DNA of 64,000 nucleotides, from the NCBI GenBank assembly GCA_030141605.1, contig JAQGDQ010000005.1, positions 868,180 to 932,179 on the forward strand, in the 5' to 3' direction. Below the pieces are notes generated by a model, which saw only the letters and a list, made by a program, of their open reading frames with translations, had not been told where the DNA came from and did not search any database. Of the stretch, positions 12,122 to 26,747 are shown in pieces. This stretch comes from Tubiluchus corallicola (taxonomy: Eukaryota; Priapulida; Priapulimorpha; Priapulimorphida; Tubiluchidae). Both the position numbers and the translations under genes were made by a program. The stretch's first letter is position 1, and each line of letters opens with the position of its first letter.

Positions 12122-15100
12122 CATTTCTAAAGACTGCACGTAAAAATGGTAAAGCTGTATCTGTTGGCATTTTTAATGTCTGTTGAGAAAATTTTTAAAT
12201 CTTGTTTCAAGGAAACACTGCTTAGCATTAGCATGAGACTGCGAGCTACGACTAACAATTTGATTTGTAGTGTGACATACCTAGTACAAATTCAAAGTAT
12301 AACATTATATTATTTTTCTAGGGTTTTAAAGAGGGTTCTGATATTTGAAATGAATGAATGAATGTATGTTACTACACAATATTTTATTATGATTTGTTTA
12401 AAATGTTAGAAAACAAACTGAAATGTCTAAAATTAGATATGTTTAGGATGGAGATGTTTTCTAGTCTGCCTTTATTGCTTTGTTGTTAAACTTATATAGA
12501 GCACTGTTGTGTACACCGATACCAAGAAGCCACATCAAGTTTAATAAATAGAGCACATTGGGATGTGTTGTATCCATTTAGGCCTGCAAAGTTTTTACAC
12601 TACAATGACTAATTTAGGCCTACCGATTTATATTTGCTATAGTTATATCTATGTTTTTTAAATTGTTATTGTTTAATTGTAATGTATCTTTGGGCTGTAT
12701 TTGAATCGAATTTTCAGTTTTTCAGAATATTGTTACTAAATGCATTTTTTTATTTCATGTTAACAGGTTACTAATTTTACCATTTTGCTCCATAAGGTAT
12801 ATTATCCAACTTGTAATGCAAACTGGGTGTACTGTAAAAAGTTTTTCCAAAAGAAAATGGTAATTATTTTTAAAATGTTTTTCTTTCCTTGCTGATCTGT
12901 AGTTGTACTAAATTTACATTGTTTTTTTTTTGTTTATCCTTGGGTGTCATATTTCTTGTAGTCATTGATGTATGACTAGGGTTACGTTGCCCATATAATT
13001 CCCAGGCACTGAAAACATTGACATAATGTCTCATGAGAAATCAAATGCTACAAAAAGCACAAATCTTTAAACACTTTCTTGTCATTCTAGTGCACACATG
13101 TTTTTTCTTTTTACGATTGATGTTGGCATGTGAAACTATACTAAAACACATATTCTCAAAAGTGGTTTTCTTTTTATTTGTTCTCCACTGCTGCCTACTA
13201 GCTGATCCATCTTTTTGTCATTGCATTGTTTCTTTGCTACCTACCTGGTAATGGCTCATTAGTTTTTACCTGTCTCTCATTAATACATTGCCTGGTAACG
13301 TTTGTATATTTCTCTTTATAGTTGCCTAACTACAACTTGGTAATATTCAAGTTTTTTCCCACCTATTTGTCATTTTCATAGCTTTCCCATTTACCATAGC
13401 TGTTTAATTGCTGACCCAGATTCTTTCTCAAAGCATTTTACTGTTGCACGGCGGATCTCTCTTTCTCTCCATTACGGTTAATCTTGTGCTTGAGGTAACT
13501 TGTGTACCTCACTTTTTCCTGAATACGACTTGCAGCTAGTATTAATTGTTGCTCTTCAATTTTTCCCGACTGCAACTTATGACTGTACTGTATTGGTCCT
13601 CTTTCCTTGACAATTTTTCGATGCACTTATGGCCACTATGACTGATTCGGGTATCACTGCAGGAATTTCTTGGCGAGCTGCTTAATTCTGCGAATCTCCT
13701 GCAAACGTTGTTTTGATGGTGATCCATTCCTCTTTATTAGGCCTACTTTTCATTACTGTCTATCCATCAAGCATTCCTATTCACATCGCTGTCTTACTTT
13801 ACATGTTTCTAAACTATACGTAGTCTTTTTGGCTTGATGTTGACTTTTTATAATTCACGATTATAATAAACATAGTACAAAATCGGCATCCAGATGACAC
13901 CAGTGTTGTGTGTAACAAAATGTAAGCGTTGTGCTAAAAGAAGTATCGCGGATAATTCCCCCAAATCCACAGCCTCTATGGTATATAGCCCATGGCTTAC
14001 CCATTACCCTGGCTTAGCGTAAATCCTTGCCAAAATAATCTCGTTTAGTTTGTATACACAGCCATAGATCCAGCTGGCGAGCAGCGGGTTGAAACCAGCG
14101 TGTAGTAAACTTGTGTTGGAGGAAGGAGGCGAGCGAACTTCCGGAAATAGATGATTATAGCCACATGCTCATGGATGCGCCATGCGTTCTGTGGTCCGTT
14201 TTTGTAACGGCCTGTTAACTGTTACGTATAAGTTTATCATCATGATGAACTTTTTGGTGTGTTAACTTGCTTGGGGTTAAATAGTTTTTCAAGAATCAAG
14301 AGTCTATACGACACCATATTGTAATGGGAATGGATACATATCCAAAATTCGTTTCGGCGCGTGTTGTCCGCAAAGTAATCTTTTATAATCAATATTCATC
14401 AGTGCACGAATATCCTAAGTTAATGTTTGTCTGCAATTCTTTGACCGTTTTGACATCTATAATACAGACTGGCAGATACATCGCATTTACATACTGAAAT
14501 AGTTTATATGACTATACATCAGCAAAGGTAACAGACGGCGTTACAAAGCAAGAATTCCTCGAAATGGAATCTGGAACTAACTCTTAATCATTCATCCTGG
14601 GCCTGGCTATTTATTAGCTTGCCCTACCTTGCAAGTTCCTCTTCTTTCTAGCGAACTATAAAACTCCCTCTGAGACCTCTACGAAGGGCCCCTGGAACGC
14701 ATTTTTATACATGGTGTTCTAATAACTTTTGCGAAAAAATTTAAAAAAAAACGCTCTTTTTTGAACTTTTTGACGCCCTACGCACCTAATTCGTCTTCTT
14801 ACTTATTTTATGGCCTGTGCCAAATTTCACCACAAAGTTTATCGGAAATCAGTTATTGCGTAAAATCATTTTAACAAACAAACTCCTTGACGGAGGTAAT
14901 CATAATTATAATCGAAACTCAAGCACTGTAGTTTTTACACTAGACTGATAACTAACTAGCAAACGAATAAACAGACACGATTATAAAGTAATATTAAACA
15001 AACGGCGTTGAAAATATAACCTCCTTGGCACAGGTAAATAATAATTACCCCTAACAGTAACCCTATGATTTATTGAATCTCATTTTATTGTGTGCCATTT

Positions 15101-15644
15101 TCTCCTATTCCATTTGTGCCCTTTTTCCTGTCCCATTTTTCTTGTGTCCTTGTTCCTGTGTCATTGTTACTGTGCAGCCTTAGCGACATATATACAGTAC
15201 TACTTGTTTAATTCACTATCTTTCTGTAATCTGATTTACTACTAACTTTAGCAAACTAGTAATTAACATGAATGGCTACTTTACTAAACCAGTAAACACT
15301 TCTACACATAATAGGCTGGTTGTTGAATATGATTACTTAGCTGAGACGTTTTAATAGTAAATGTATTAACTTTTTTACCTTTTCTGGGATTATGATTTGT
15401 GACTTGCAAGCGAGATTTTTAGTGAGGCAGTTGACAAACTATACGTGCAGAATGCAGCTTTTTATTTCTGAGTCAAATTCTTTGATTAATTATTGTGCGA
15501 GTTTCGTGTATTTTGTACTGTGTATATTAGCGATACTTACGTTGCATCAACTGCTTGTACTGGTTAATTTTTAGTATCTTCTCGTCTTAAGAGCCCGCAA
15601 AACTCTATATTGCGCCTTAACGAACATCCTCTACAGTCGTAGCG

Positions 15645-15696
15645 TCGGTCAGCGGATTCCGCCAGAAGCATCGGTCAGCGGATTCAGCCAGAAACT
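15645..15696. repeat. 26-bp tandem duplication
   Basis: TCGGTCAGCGGATTC is repeated 26 bp apart with a few changes in the second half of the unit. It is a simple local duplication in the spacer. Confidence 0.85.
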
Positions 15697-16520
15697 CATA
15701 GAAAAGACATGCGTTTCAGTATATGCACACTACTGTCATTGTGTAGTGGCTGCATGTCTAACTCGGGCTGTTAGAAAAAAAGAAAGCACAAAAAATCATT
15801 GAAGTAATATTTTTAATCCGGAAATTTTAGTGCTTCTTGCATGTCAAAAAATGTCTTGCATGTGTCTCGTAAAACAAAGCTCCTTTCTATTACGCATATC
15901 TTCGAAATGTACGTTTTGTAAAGTTTGTATCATTAAGGCTGTCCTAAGAATTTAACAATGCTTAACAACATTTTATTAAGTTTCGTGCATCGAGCTTCGT
16001 ATATCGGTTATATATATTTCCACATTATCGTTTTTTGAATTACAATTTAAGTTTAATTTAAAGCTGGGATATACCGTTCGCCCAGTACATATTTGCAATT
16101 CATAGGCCATACATGTCTGGGCACACAGAATCTTTACTAATTAATGTTTTAATTATTAATTTTATTTCGTTGCTATGTTACTGTGGATTTCTTTGAGCGC
16201 CGCTCGCCGTGTAATGAACCTTAACATATCAAAGCGTCATTTATTCATGTTTGGTGTTTGGTTCCACCATAACAGAATACTATTTCTTCCACGTTAATGT
16301 TATGTGCTCGTGCGTTGTTACAGAAATGAATTTCTTAACTTAATCAAATTCTTGAGTTGAAATGGCGAAAAACGAAAAACACTATTAAATCGTTAACTAC
16401 GAATTATTAAAACAACGAGTTATTGATCTAAATATATATAATAGTTATATTGTGGACAATTATGATATTCATGTGATTTCGTCACCCATTTTATAAATTC
16501 GTCCAAAATCTGTGGGAACA

Positions 16521-19500
16521 ATGGCAGAGACGGATTCGTTTCTGAGTGACATGAGCTGCCCGGAGCTGCAGGCTCTGATGTCGGATAATGATGATGACAA
16601 CAATGAAGATAATTTCTATGGCGATTTTGGAAGCGAATATGATGACACAAGTGAAAGTGAGTATGATGACGAAGATGATGACGACTCTGATGGGACACCG
16701 GTCTATCTGTCCGACGGTTCTCACAGTAATTTAGAACAAACTGATACAACTTACTCCACATTAGAAGCGTTGCAGCCAGTTAGTTCAGACAGTAGTGCAT
16801 CACAAACCAATTCCGGTAGTATTTCGTCATACACAGCATCAGATGCAACATCCACTCGAACTTCTAACACCACATCTATGCTGCCAAGTTCTGCTAAAAC
16901 GTCTTCAGGTCCTATATCCATGAAGATTAGAAGTAGTAGCGGAATAAACGGATCAAAATCTTTTTCAGTGAATACACAAAACTCATCAAATTTACATAAA
17001 ACGCGAATCCTGGAACGGAGATCAACAGTTTCGAATCTAAAAAGTGCTTATTCAATTCCTACAGCAGCTTACATTTCAGGAAAAAAAGGCACAAAGCACA
17101 ACTTCATTAAAAGTCAGAAGTTGACAGAATCCAATAAGAAAATGCTGGTGAGAAAAACAGAGAAGGGGACAAAGTCTACAACAAACAGTCAAGGTGTGTC
17201 AACAACTTCCACAATTAACAGTAAATCACAAAAATCTACGATGAATAAAATGCGTGAAATTAAATATGAACCCGAGAGAAAGGCAGATAAATACAGCAGT
17301 CTTTCGCAAAAATTGAAAAATAGTCTCGAAAATAAAGTTTCTGACAAGCTCGTGAAGAAAAAAGCATCAATTGATAATATATCAGACGGCAGAAAACCCT
17401 CAAAAGTTAAGCAACAAAAAGGTGATAGTACAAACAAGAGAGGCTCATCTTCAAAAGATACGAAACGTAAACAAAATGCCAGTGAGCTAAACATTGAAGG
17501 CACAAGTGCAGTCACCTTAAGTGAAGCTGTTGCAATTAACGCAAATGTAGAATTGGAAATGGATTCCGTGGAAATAACAAAAATTTCTGAATGCCGTAAA
17601 ACGTCAGAACACGAGTTAGTAGACCAGTCATCGCTCAATGTACCTACGACAGTTGACAAGAAAACTGATGATATAGTAACTATGGAAGAAGACGTAAAGG
17701 ATTCAATTAACTCGATCAGTGGTGCAATGATTACTGCTGCAGAACGTGCTGCTTCTTTCAAATCAAACAGCCAAATAAGCGAAAAATCAATTAAACAAAG
17801 TGCAGTTTTAAGTTCAGGTGGCAAAGATTCGGCGAAAACAAGAGAAACTGTATCAAACAGTACAGAAAATATCAGCAGGATAACAGATTTTTATGGAACA
17901 AGTCAACTATCAGATCCATTTCGCATCCCAGAAAATGACAAAGACGCAGCAAAAGACGTAGTTTTTCCAATATTGGAAAATTCATCTCACCGAATAGGTT
18001 CAGAAGTAACGATTCCTGACTCGATTCAAGATCAGGAAGAGGCTACGTCTTCGCTATTAACTTCGAAGCCACCATACTTACATAGTACCAGACGTGCAAT
18101 TGCCAAATATAATGAATCACTTGCTAATTTCGTCAAGTCAAGAACGTCGACTACGAAGCGCCGAGAAACTCCTGTAATTCCAGAGGAACAGTTTTCAGGA
18201 AGCATGCAGCATCCCCTTTCCAGAAGAAAGAAAGCGCACAATAGCACGTTTTCAATCGGAGAGTACACGCCATCTGTTGACGTCAGTTTGCCCAACGCAA
18301 AAGCTTCCGAAAGTGCATTTGAGTCTGCGATTTCACAAAGTTTTGTTGAAAAACTTAGAGGGGATTCTCCCGTTGTCATTGGATCTCGTGAAAACTCGAC
18401 CACGCCAATGCAAATGGCTTCCAAACTAACAACTAGCAAAAAGACTGAATCTTCCACCGCTATGAAGAGCATAAATCTGGAATTTCCAGAACATCATACA
18501 AAAGAAAAATCATCGTCATTTGCGTCTGGTAAGACGTCCAGGTCAATAAAAAGTAACTCTAAGCAATCATTTGCTGTTGTGTCCATGCTCTCTGCAAGTA
18601 CAGGTAACTTTCTCTAACTTTCCGTAATTTACATTATTATGCAATGAGCGTCTTATTCGATGGCGCAGAGAAATTGTACCGAAGTTTGTACACAAAGCTA
18701 AAATTCCAAAACATGATAATTACAATACAATAATTTTTGTTTGTGAAAGCTACAAGTGCATAGTTTTATAAGTTCTTAAATGATGGTCAAAAAGCTTTTG
18801 CATGTTAAAAAATTAAATGCAGGAACAATGGCAGCTATTAATAACTGAAAAAAGCCACGTTAGTGACATATAAAGCACTCAATTAGTCGCAATACATGGA
18901 GCAAAACCATAAAGGAGTCGATTAGTTTACATCGTGGTCATCAGCAGAGAAAAAAGCATTAATAAAGATTTGTTGCCAAGAAAAAAGGGGACTAGCGCAT
19001 GGACTATCGTTTACCGCTTAAAGAGATGCAAACAGAAAATATGCAATGGCCCCACAGAGAGCTGTTTAAAACAGAGTAACTAAAAGCAAAAACTTGTTGA
19101 GTGCTGCGACTAATAGCCTCTGAAAAGTCCTCTAACTACAGCAAAAACGCCTTCGTCTACAATAGTGACAAACAAAGTTTCTTCTGGCATTTGTTTGTTT
19201 GACTTGTGTCTTAAAGCATCTGTATCTTTGGGAAAATGTAAGGGAATGATTTCAAATTTTTGGTGTTTGTATGCAAGCGTCTATAACATCAGTGTGAATT
19301 TTCAGGCGATACCGTTTTCTAATAATATCGTGATTAAAACTTCGGCACGTTTTTTGCGCCACTTGATATGATAGGTTCAATCTATAGCGTGTCCTCACAG
19401 AATGCTGTTTCCTCACTAACAAGTCTAATTTTTACCATTTCTCCTTGTTGACAGACAAACAATTTTTAATGAAGATGATTATATAAAAAAGCGTTATAAT

Positions 19501-22500
19501 TATTAACTTAAGAAATTTTAAATATTAACTTATACCATAACGACAAAAACAAAGCTTTACTCAGCGTTTTAAATGCAGCTTACTTTTTTCACATAAATTC
19601 GTTAAAAATTTTCTTAAATGATATGGGAATGAATTTCCTTAATAAAAACTGTGTGCATATCAAATAATTAATACATGTAGGGAGTAAAAGATAAAGTGCA
19701 CAGAAATCTTTAACTTTCCAAATTTTGCTGGCCCAATTCGAAATTTGAGCAAGACTCTGGGATTAGTTTATTTAATTGGCGACAAAAATGTAAATCACAT
19801 GATTTATTCTAATCATGATCCACCGCAGGACATTGCATATGGCTCCCATCGCCTTGCAAGTACTGACAGTGCAGGAGTGCTAGAAACATCCACCGCCAAA
19901 ATACTAGAAATCCTAAACTTCCAATAATCATAATAACTCGAAATTTAATCAATACGAAACAAATATTATCCTGAACAGGCATACAGTAGACAAAACTAAG
20001 GCAAAGGCTGTGATTGTTCTTTGGTACTTACCGTTTTTTTCTAAACAAGCTAACTGCTAAAGGCTTCCCGAGAGTATCAGCAGGATAGAGATAAAAGTAT
20101 GTCTCGTATTTCATGGGAACAGGAAGCTTCCTGCAAGCATCGAGCATTAGTCAAATTGTCATAACACGCCTTCGCGGATATAACTCTCAGTAAATTGCCT
20201 GGTGAACTGTTTTATTGCAATAGTTTAGGCCTATCTTATTTTGGTAATACGTAGGAAAAAGTATGGATAGCTTGGATCAGGAACGGGAGAATACGAACTT
20301 CTTTTCCCGTTGTTTACCTAAAATTGAACCACATGTCAGAAGAAGTCAGGAATCGTTATCACACACTTCTTCTTGGCCATGGTTATCAGAGAAGAAGCAA
20401 GATTTACAACGCAGAAATACCTGTCATCGAATGGTGAGTTTATTTAAGGGAAAAAAACAACTTCTAGAAAGCTTAATCTTCGAACATTAACTGTGTAATT
20501 GTTTGCCAGAGATAAGAAAGTTTCCACTCTCTAAAAAAGCATCCCACCCAGAAAAGTAAACAACAGAACACTTCATGAAATGAAGAGGAAAGTATTTCTC
20601 TGCCGACAAGTCTTATTATAATTACCAGGTGATGCGCATCATTGGGAAACTGTGTTAGCAGTTAAATCCACGATGTGCCGTTACGTTGAGTATGATCTAA
20701 TTATAAACTGCTGAATAGCTAGCTATATTCATGTAGCAACAGCACATTGCAATAACTAATTGCTTACATAAGTTGTACTTATGCAGGTTGCTCCCGAATC
20801 GACTGAGACTTCACTCGGAGCTTCAAAAACTGAAGTAGTAAAACCTCCAACAGCAGTAATAGAAGAGACGCTTGTCAGTAGTGATGACGAAAGCTTAAAT
20901 CTTACAAACACCGCTCAGGTTCGTCTTAATTGCAAACAATACTTTCAAAAAAATCTTCATAATGGTATTTCTCCCTTCTTCAGTCTGCGTTGAACTTTTT
21001 AGATTGTCTTTGCTATTTTTTGATGCAGATATATTAAGACCATTTCTTTTTCTACATCGTTTCTTTGTTTGTGGTGCATAACGCCAAACTTGTCAGGACG
21101 CTATGCATAATGTAGCAAATACCAAATCTGTTTACAGTGTTGGACTCAACTGCCCACCTACTAACCAGTTATAGGACCAACAAAAACTACATGTATCTAT
21201 AAGCAGTAAGAAAGGAATACCAATGCAGTACGAAATTTCACCAATAATTGTAAATGGTAACTTGTCTTTGAAGAAGTGCCATTGAAAAAAAATTAAAAAC
21301 TGTGGTTGGGACACATTAAAGTAGCAAAGCCAGAATTTTGTTTCGGATGAAACAGTATCCTTGAAAAAGGTGTTTTTGTTTTAATAGCTTCGTAATGAAG
21401 ATCATCATTTATTTAGCTCGATCTCTTTAGATTCTCCTCGGTCCTAGCAGCAAGATTGCTTGATTGTTTGGCAAAACTCTACCTTGCGCAAAGGTCTCTC
21501 GGACAAAAGCTTGTTCAGTTTTTCATCTTTCCTGTTGGCTAACTGTAAATGTCGCCGAATTATTCTAGTTTTTTTTTATTATCACGAACGGTATTACCTG
21601 CCAACTCTAAAACTTCAGTAGCCAAATATTTCATTACTGCTAGAAGATAAACAAGATTTCCAAAGCCAAGTCTCTCTGCATTGCCATAGCGAATACTGTA
21701 GGTACGTCCTACATGAAATTGTAAATCTGTACGGTCTTTTGCCTTTGCTCTAACTTTACCTCCTTTTCTTTTGCCATACATGGTATCTTTGGTGATTTAA
21801 TACAATGAAAGAACTTTTAGCAATAAAAAAGAAAAAAGGCTTATGCGCTCATTTCGCTTTTCAATCATTCTCAGCGTATAAGCGAGTCATGAAAGTTTTC
21901 ATGTCAAAGTATCAAATCATCTTATTGAAAGAAGTTTTCGTACGACTTGGCGTTGGAGAAAGAAACAATGTCTGCTAAACTAAACGGTAAAGCTACGAAG
22001 AAACTCAGAAAAGAACAATACAGATAAGAAGAAAGGAAAGTTACAGCATTTACTTCTAAAAATGTGCTGAATGACTGGAATCTCTAGCTAAGCAGTGAGC
22101 ATCATGAACAGCTTTGTTAATGATTTGTTTGAGAGAAGCGTTCCACCATCACAAGCAGAGAAGTCCAGACTGCTATCCATCTCCTTGGAAAAGAATTGGC
22201 TAAGCACGCTGTGAGCGACGGAACGAAAGAAGTGAATAAGTACAACTGCTCCAAGTAACCTGTTGAAAATATTCTACTAATACAACCAACCGGCCCATTT
22301 CAGGGCCACCATGGCTTTCAGAAACAAAATTCTGTTTATGCTACATAGGCTGTCTATTTTATTTAAAACCATTTACAACACTGACCTTTAACTAAACAGC
22401 TAATAAAGTTTAGTATTACATCGTTTATGGTAACTATATCACATTATTTGCATATGTTACATTTCTTTTTTCAATCCCGACTTCATCATTTTGTTATTTC

Positions 22501-25500
22501 ACTTACATGCACTCAATAACTTTCAGGATTTAAGTCAATTACACGTGAAAGAAATTGATCGTGTTGCTACACCAATGTCTCTTTTATCTGTGAGTCCTCC
22601 TGCAAGTGAAAGAGAGGGCTCACGGCGGAGTTCTCATCGGAGAAGAAAAAGGGTTTCTAAAAAACATAAGTCATCAGCAAAGTCAACTCGAAGTGGTAAA
22701 CCTGCATGGGCTAAGGCTCCTAAAGGCGGAAACATCACTACAAGAAAGTTAGTACTGGTATTATCATTCTTAGAATTATTTTTTGATTGCTAAGTTGAGA
22801 TCATACGATTTATCATGAATTGAAATTCCACCAAACCAGATTTAGTTTTACAGCACAAACACAACCAGTATAAGACCTAACATACATGTACAAAAAGTGG
22901 TGCACTTAACGTTACGACAAATAGTCAAAACAAGGAAGCCAAGCGTGCATAAAAGCAAGCATAATGCAAATGTAGTACTTCAAATGCACTTAAAAATCCC
23001 ATGATGCAGATGAAACTAGCACAAATTTTACAGAAAAAAGAATTCAAACTAGAAAATTTGATTAGAGGTAACTGTACTGAATTTTGTAATTTTAATTCTT
23101 TTCCCGTTTGATTTTTGCTGTTTTTTTCGGCATCGTGTGTATTAGAACTAATAGTGCTATATAATGCTTGTTTTTTTATGCTTGGATTTCTTCGTTTTAA
23201 TAATTTTTCTGCTTGATTTATTAGTCTTACTTATGTTAAATCTTAATGATAACTTAGCCATTCTATGCTTGTGTATCATAGGAATTATATTGGTTTTATT
23301 TATGTTAAAATGATAATTATGATTTGGCCCTATTTTTATATCAATGGGCCGTTAATACAGTGTGTTGATTCCTAGGTGGCTCTTTCGTGCACTTGTAGGC
23401 CTGTATAATAGAATAATTGTTTTTGTGTTATCATAATTAGTTATCTTACAATTATTGACGGAAAGGTATATGTTACTATATGTAAGCAGATTAGTGCTGC
23501 CTCAAATGTTCGATTAAACTCTTTAAGTTTCAAGGTTTTTGGATTTAACATTACTAGATTCCTAAATGCTTTGTTACAGAGACACCGAAAGAAAGGAAGA
23601 CAGTCCTCAAACAGAAAAAAGCGCTAGAAGAGTTAAAAGTGCCGAGACAGAAACAGGTTGTGGAAAATAAGCCTATTTCACATAGTTCTTGTACATGCAG
23701 AATTATTTATGGCTGCAATTCTGAAGCAAAGTCTCTCATCAACGGTTTTTTTGTTTTTGTTTTGGGGAGCCACCTGCGAGTTGAAATTACAAATTCACGT
23801 AACAAGTTTATTTTTTAAAGCTAAGACGTTAAACGTAAATTTACTTAGATAATCAATAGGTTAATTATATGGGCTGTACATTTTTCAGAATTTCGACCAA
23901 AAAAAGCTCTTCCTAAGAACGCTTTCATAATAACACACCGTCAACTTGATGCTGAAATTGTAAGTTGATATACAATTTATGCAATTTTATATAGGTGCTG
24001 CTTCAATTGGGTAAAATAAGGAGTACCGAGGTGCTCAAATTAATCTCTCATCTCATTTCGTTGTAGTTTTCATAAACCTCGTCACTCACCCTATCGTTAC
24101 AAGTTCATGTCACATCACATCAAATCTCAACACCATCCTTCTACCCCTATATTTTAAAACCATTTAAAATTTTGATAGACTGGTTAACCAACAATTATTT
24201 TTCACCCATTTCTGTCAAAAGAATTTATAAATGATATCGTTTTTCCCTGAAAGCTTTTAATATAGGTTTTCCTGTTAGCCAATCGGTGTAATTGTGATTT
24301 TAATGCGTTTATTCGTTAGCTTGTGTCATGTATAATGTCATGACCATCAATAAAAGGTCGTCGTGCTCCCCAGATCTTAGACCTGATGTCGTATCTGCGT
24401 GTAACGGTATATTTGTTTTAGACCTTTAATGTTAATAATTTAAAATGTTGCCGAACTTTACAGGATATGACGTGTCCAAAGGTCAAACAGTGTACTTACA
24501 TTCACGAGCAACTTATACGTAAAGGACTCAATCAGTCGCTTCAGTCGCTTGTTAGGTAAGATTTATAAATACACTTTGAAACAAACTACATTTGCAAGTT
24601 TTTTATGTAAAACAACAAAATATTTCTTAACGTTTTTTCTGAAATTCGCTATACCTTGATCACAAGTGGTTGTGTGGCCTGATTATGCTATTCAGTGCAT
24701 TCGACTTGCCTCTGATTTAAATTTCGTCTTTTTCATATTTCCTTTCATTGACCAATTTTTATTTCAAAAAGTTACTAAGTACGGATCTGTTCTTCGTTTT
24801 TATAAAACTTGATAGATTTAACAATTTTGAAACTCATCGAGCATAAATCTTTCACTTTGAGTTAGGTATCTTGCCAAATACCTGGCATACCTGGATGCTA
24901 GTAACAATAATTTTTTTCTCATTCTCACTATTAAGCGGAAATGCGTGTGAAAGTGAGCGGTATAAAGCGGTCCAAGGCGAGTATGACGCCATTCTGTACC
25001 TAATTCGAACCTTAATAACATAGTCTCGAAATAAACGCTAGCTCCTTTGGCGATGTAAAAAGGAAGAACAAGCAGAAAATACGCACATAACTACATTAAA
25101 GGGACCGGCTCTAAGTAGAGTGACACCCTAACAAAAGTATTTTGCGAACTTCGATTCTGTAGGTTTATCTGTCATAGTTATAGGTTTGCATAGTTAGATA
25201 AATGCTATTGGAAGAATTTTTTTATGCAGACTTCGATTCTTATTTGTTTATCTGCCATAATTAGATAAATGCTATTGTAAGAAATTTTTTATTAACGGAG
25301 GCCGTAAGGGTAATTCTATAAGAACTCATAAAAACTGCCAGTAAAACAGAGTAACGCGACGGTAGCGTCTGAGCGAAACAACTTAGGAAATCACGAAACA
25401 AAAAATGGGAAGATGTTTTGCAGCGAGAAGACACTTGCTGGTATTCATTTCGACAGTAAAATAACGCAACTTGTTCGCTTCATTTAATACGTGTTATGCA

Positions 25501-26747
25501 CTTAAAGAAATACACATACACTATCCATTTATTTATACTAAACTTAAAAATTGGGCGTTCCCAAAATTTGGCGCCCTAGGCAACTACCTAGTTTGCCTAG
25601 TGGTAGGGCTGACCCTGTTTAAAATAATAATAATAAATAAGGGGTTAATTCCGAAATACAGTTAAGCCTGTAGGACAATGTGCAGGTGAAGTTTGAAAAC
25701 TTCCAATCTGAACCTTTTACTGAGTCCCGCGAAAGAATTTGATGTCACGTTTTGAAGAGATTCATTTTTTACAGAGCTCTTTTGCCGCCGAAAGAATTTG
25801 CTTCTGCTGATGATTTGAAAGCTGCTTCACTTCCATCGTCTACCACACACTGGTAATTCTATGTTCTGAAATAAAACGGTTTTATCTCGTCCAAACTGAG
25901 AATTCTGATAAATGTATTCAACTGCGCCCTGAAAAATCTCTGTAAAAGTTCCTCACAATTTAATCTCACGTGAGCGGCAATTGTTGTAATTACACCTTAC
26001 ATGCAATTTTAATACGGTATTTTTGTATTGTATTGCAAACACTTTTCTCTTTGCTTTTTGGTCAAACATAATGTAGCTATTAACTTGATAGGTTGTTAAC
26101 GCATCCCCAAGAGTGGCTTTCGCAAGAGTACAAGAAAGTGCTAAGTGCTGACAAAGCATACAGTAAGTTGTATATTTTTCAATAAAAAACAATTTTCTCA
26201 CAGTACATCGACAAAATGTGGTTACACAGTCGACCTAATTTGTTCAAAATTAATTTAAAGAACAGTCAGGTGTTACACTCTGCTCGATATGGCTTACATT
26301 ATGTTCTAACGCCTTATTTTCACACCAGAGACACGAAACGAATTTTTCTATGTATGCTGAATTCTAAGTAAATTTTATTCACGCAGCTTGAAACCTGAAG
26401 ATTATAATTTTATCAATTATAAAATTTTTATGGTTATGTTAGTGGTTGTGGCGTCTCACATTATCTATCCGCATTTTCTTTGTAATCATAATAAATTAGT
26501 ATAATTATAAAACAATTAGTACATATACCAAAAGATCGTTTGCATCGCAAACCTAATAATTTCAAAAGTATTGCTGTTTTCAATAAAATCCTCATTGGCA
26601 TTTCAGTGTCAAGTTTTTTGTTTTTCAGAATCGGCCCTTACCAGACACAAAGCGCAGCTGATGGTGACTAGATCGAGCATGGTTGACAATGATACTTCTG
26701 CAGAAAGTGACACTGACGATGGTGACGACGACGAAGACGATGACTAG
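16521..26747 (+). CDS. Unrecognised acidic-ended, Ser/Lys-rich protein, about 1040 residues, ten exons
   Basis: Exons by hand: 16521-18603, 20255-20433, 20787-20918, 22527-22747, 23580-23656, 23889-23959, 24464-24555, 25775-25852, 26092-26162, 26629-26747. All are bounded by AG and GT, and every phase joins without a stop. The ATG at 16521 starts [20 protein letters not shown]; the GTG three codons upstream is not a likely start. Exon 1 alone encodes 694 residues, low-complexity and rich in Ser, Thr and Lys, with an Asp/Glu cluster at about residues 22-60. A basic patch ([18 protein letters not shown]) lies in exon 4. The last five exons look more ordered and conserved ([54 protein letters not shown]), and the protein ends in an Asp/Glu run. 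I do not recognise the family. A nuclear or ciliary scaffold is only a guess from composition. Exon 9 rests on phase and on one acceptor without a good pyrimidine tract. Confidence 0.78.
25148..25292. repeat. Imperfect tandem duplication of about 75-80 bp
   Basis: ACTTCGATTCT ... TTAGATAAATGCTATTG ... AAGAA and a T-run occurs twice in a row (25148-25225 and 25229-25292), the second copy shorter. It lies in an intron of the orphan gene. Confidence 0.75.

Larger units (their letters stand above)
11249..16520. other. Intergenic spacer between SEC22 and the orphan gene
   Basis: The SEC22 3' UTR and the 5' region of the next gene must lie here. The stretch holds the element at 11546-12121 and a 26-bp tandem duplication at 15645-15696. 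Open frames such as 13033-13251 (+) and 13438-13727 (-) are short and resemble nothing I know. I see no further gene. Confidence 0.55.

Noticed and set aside
13438-13727. Basic minus-strand frames of about 60 codons
   Set aside because: They resemble no protein I know, overlap each other in two frames and lack convincing splice or start context.
16512-16520. Upstream GTG start for the orphan gene
   Set aside because: GTG initiation is very unlikely in an animal gene when an ATG with a good purine context follows three codons later at 16521.
17189-17824. 211-codon open frame on the minus strand
   Set aside because: It lies wholly inside the 694-codon first exon of the orphan gene on the plus strand. 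Its Leu/Ser/Phe-rich product is the mirror of Lys/Ser/Asp-rich coding and has no exon signals of its own.
18032-18472. 146-codon open frame on the minus strand
   Set aside because: This is also antisense to exon 1 of the orphan gene, with no similarity and no separate context.
19745-19927. 60-codon frame inside intron 1 of the orphan gene, considered as an extra exon
   Set aside because: No acceptor and donor pair keeps the phase between exons 1 and 2, and those two already join cleanly without it.
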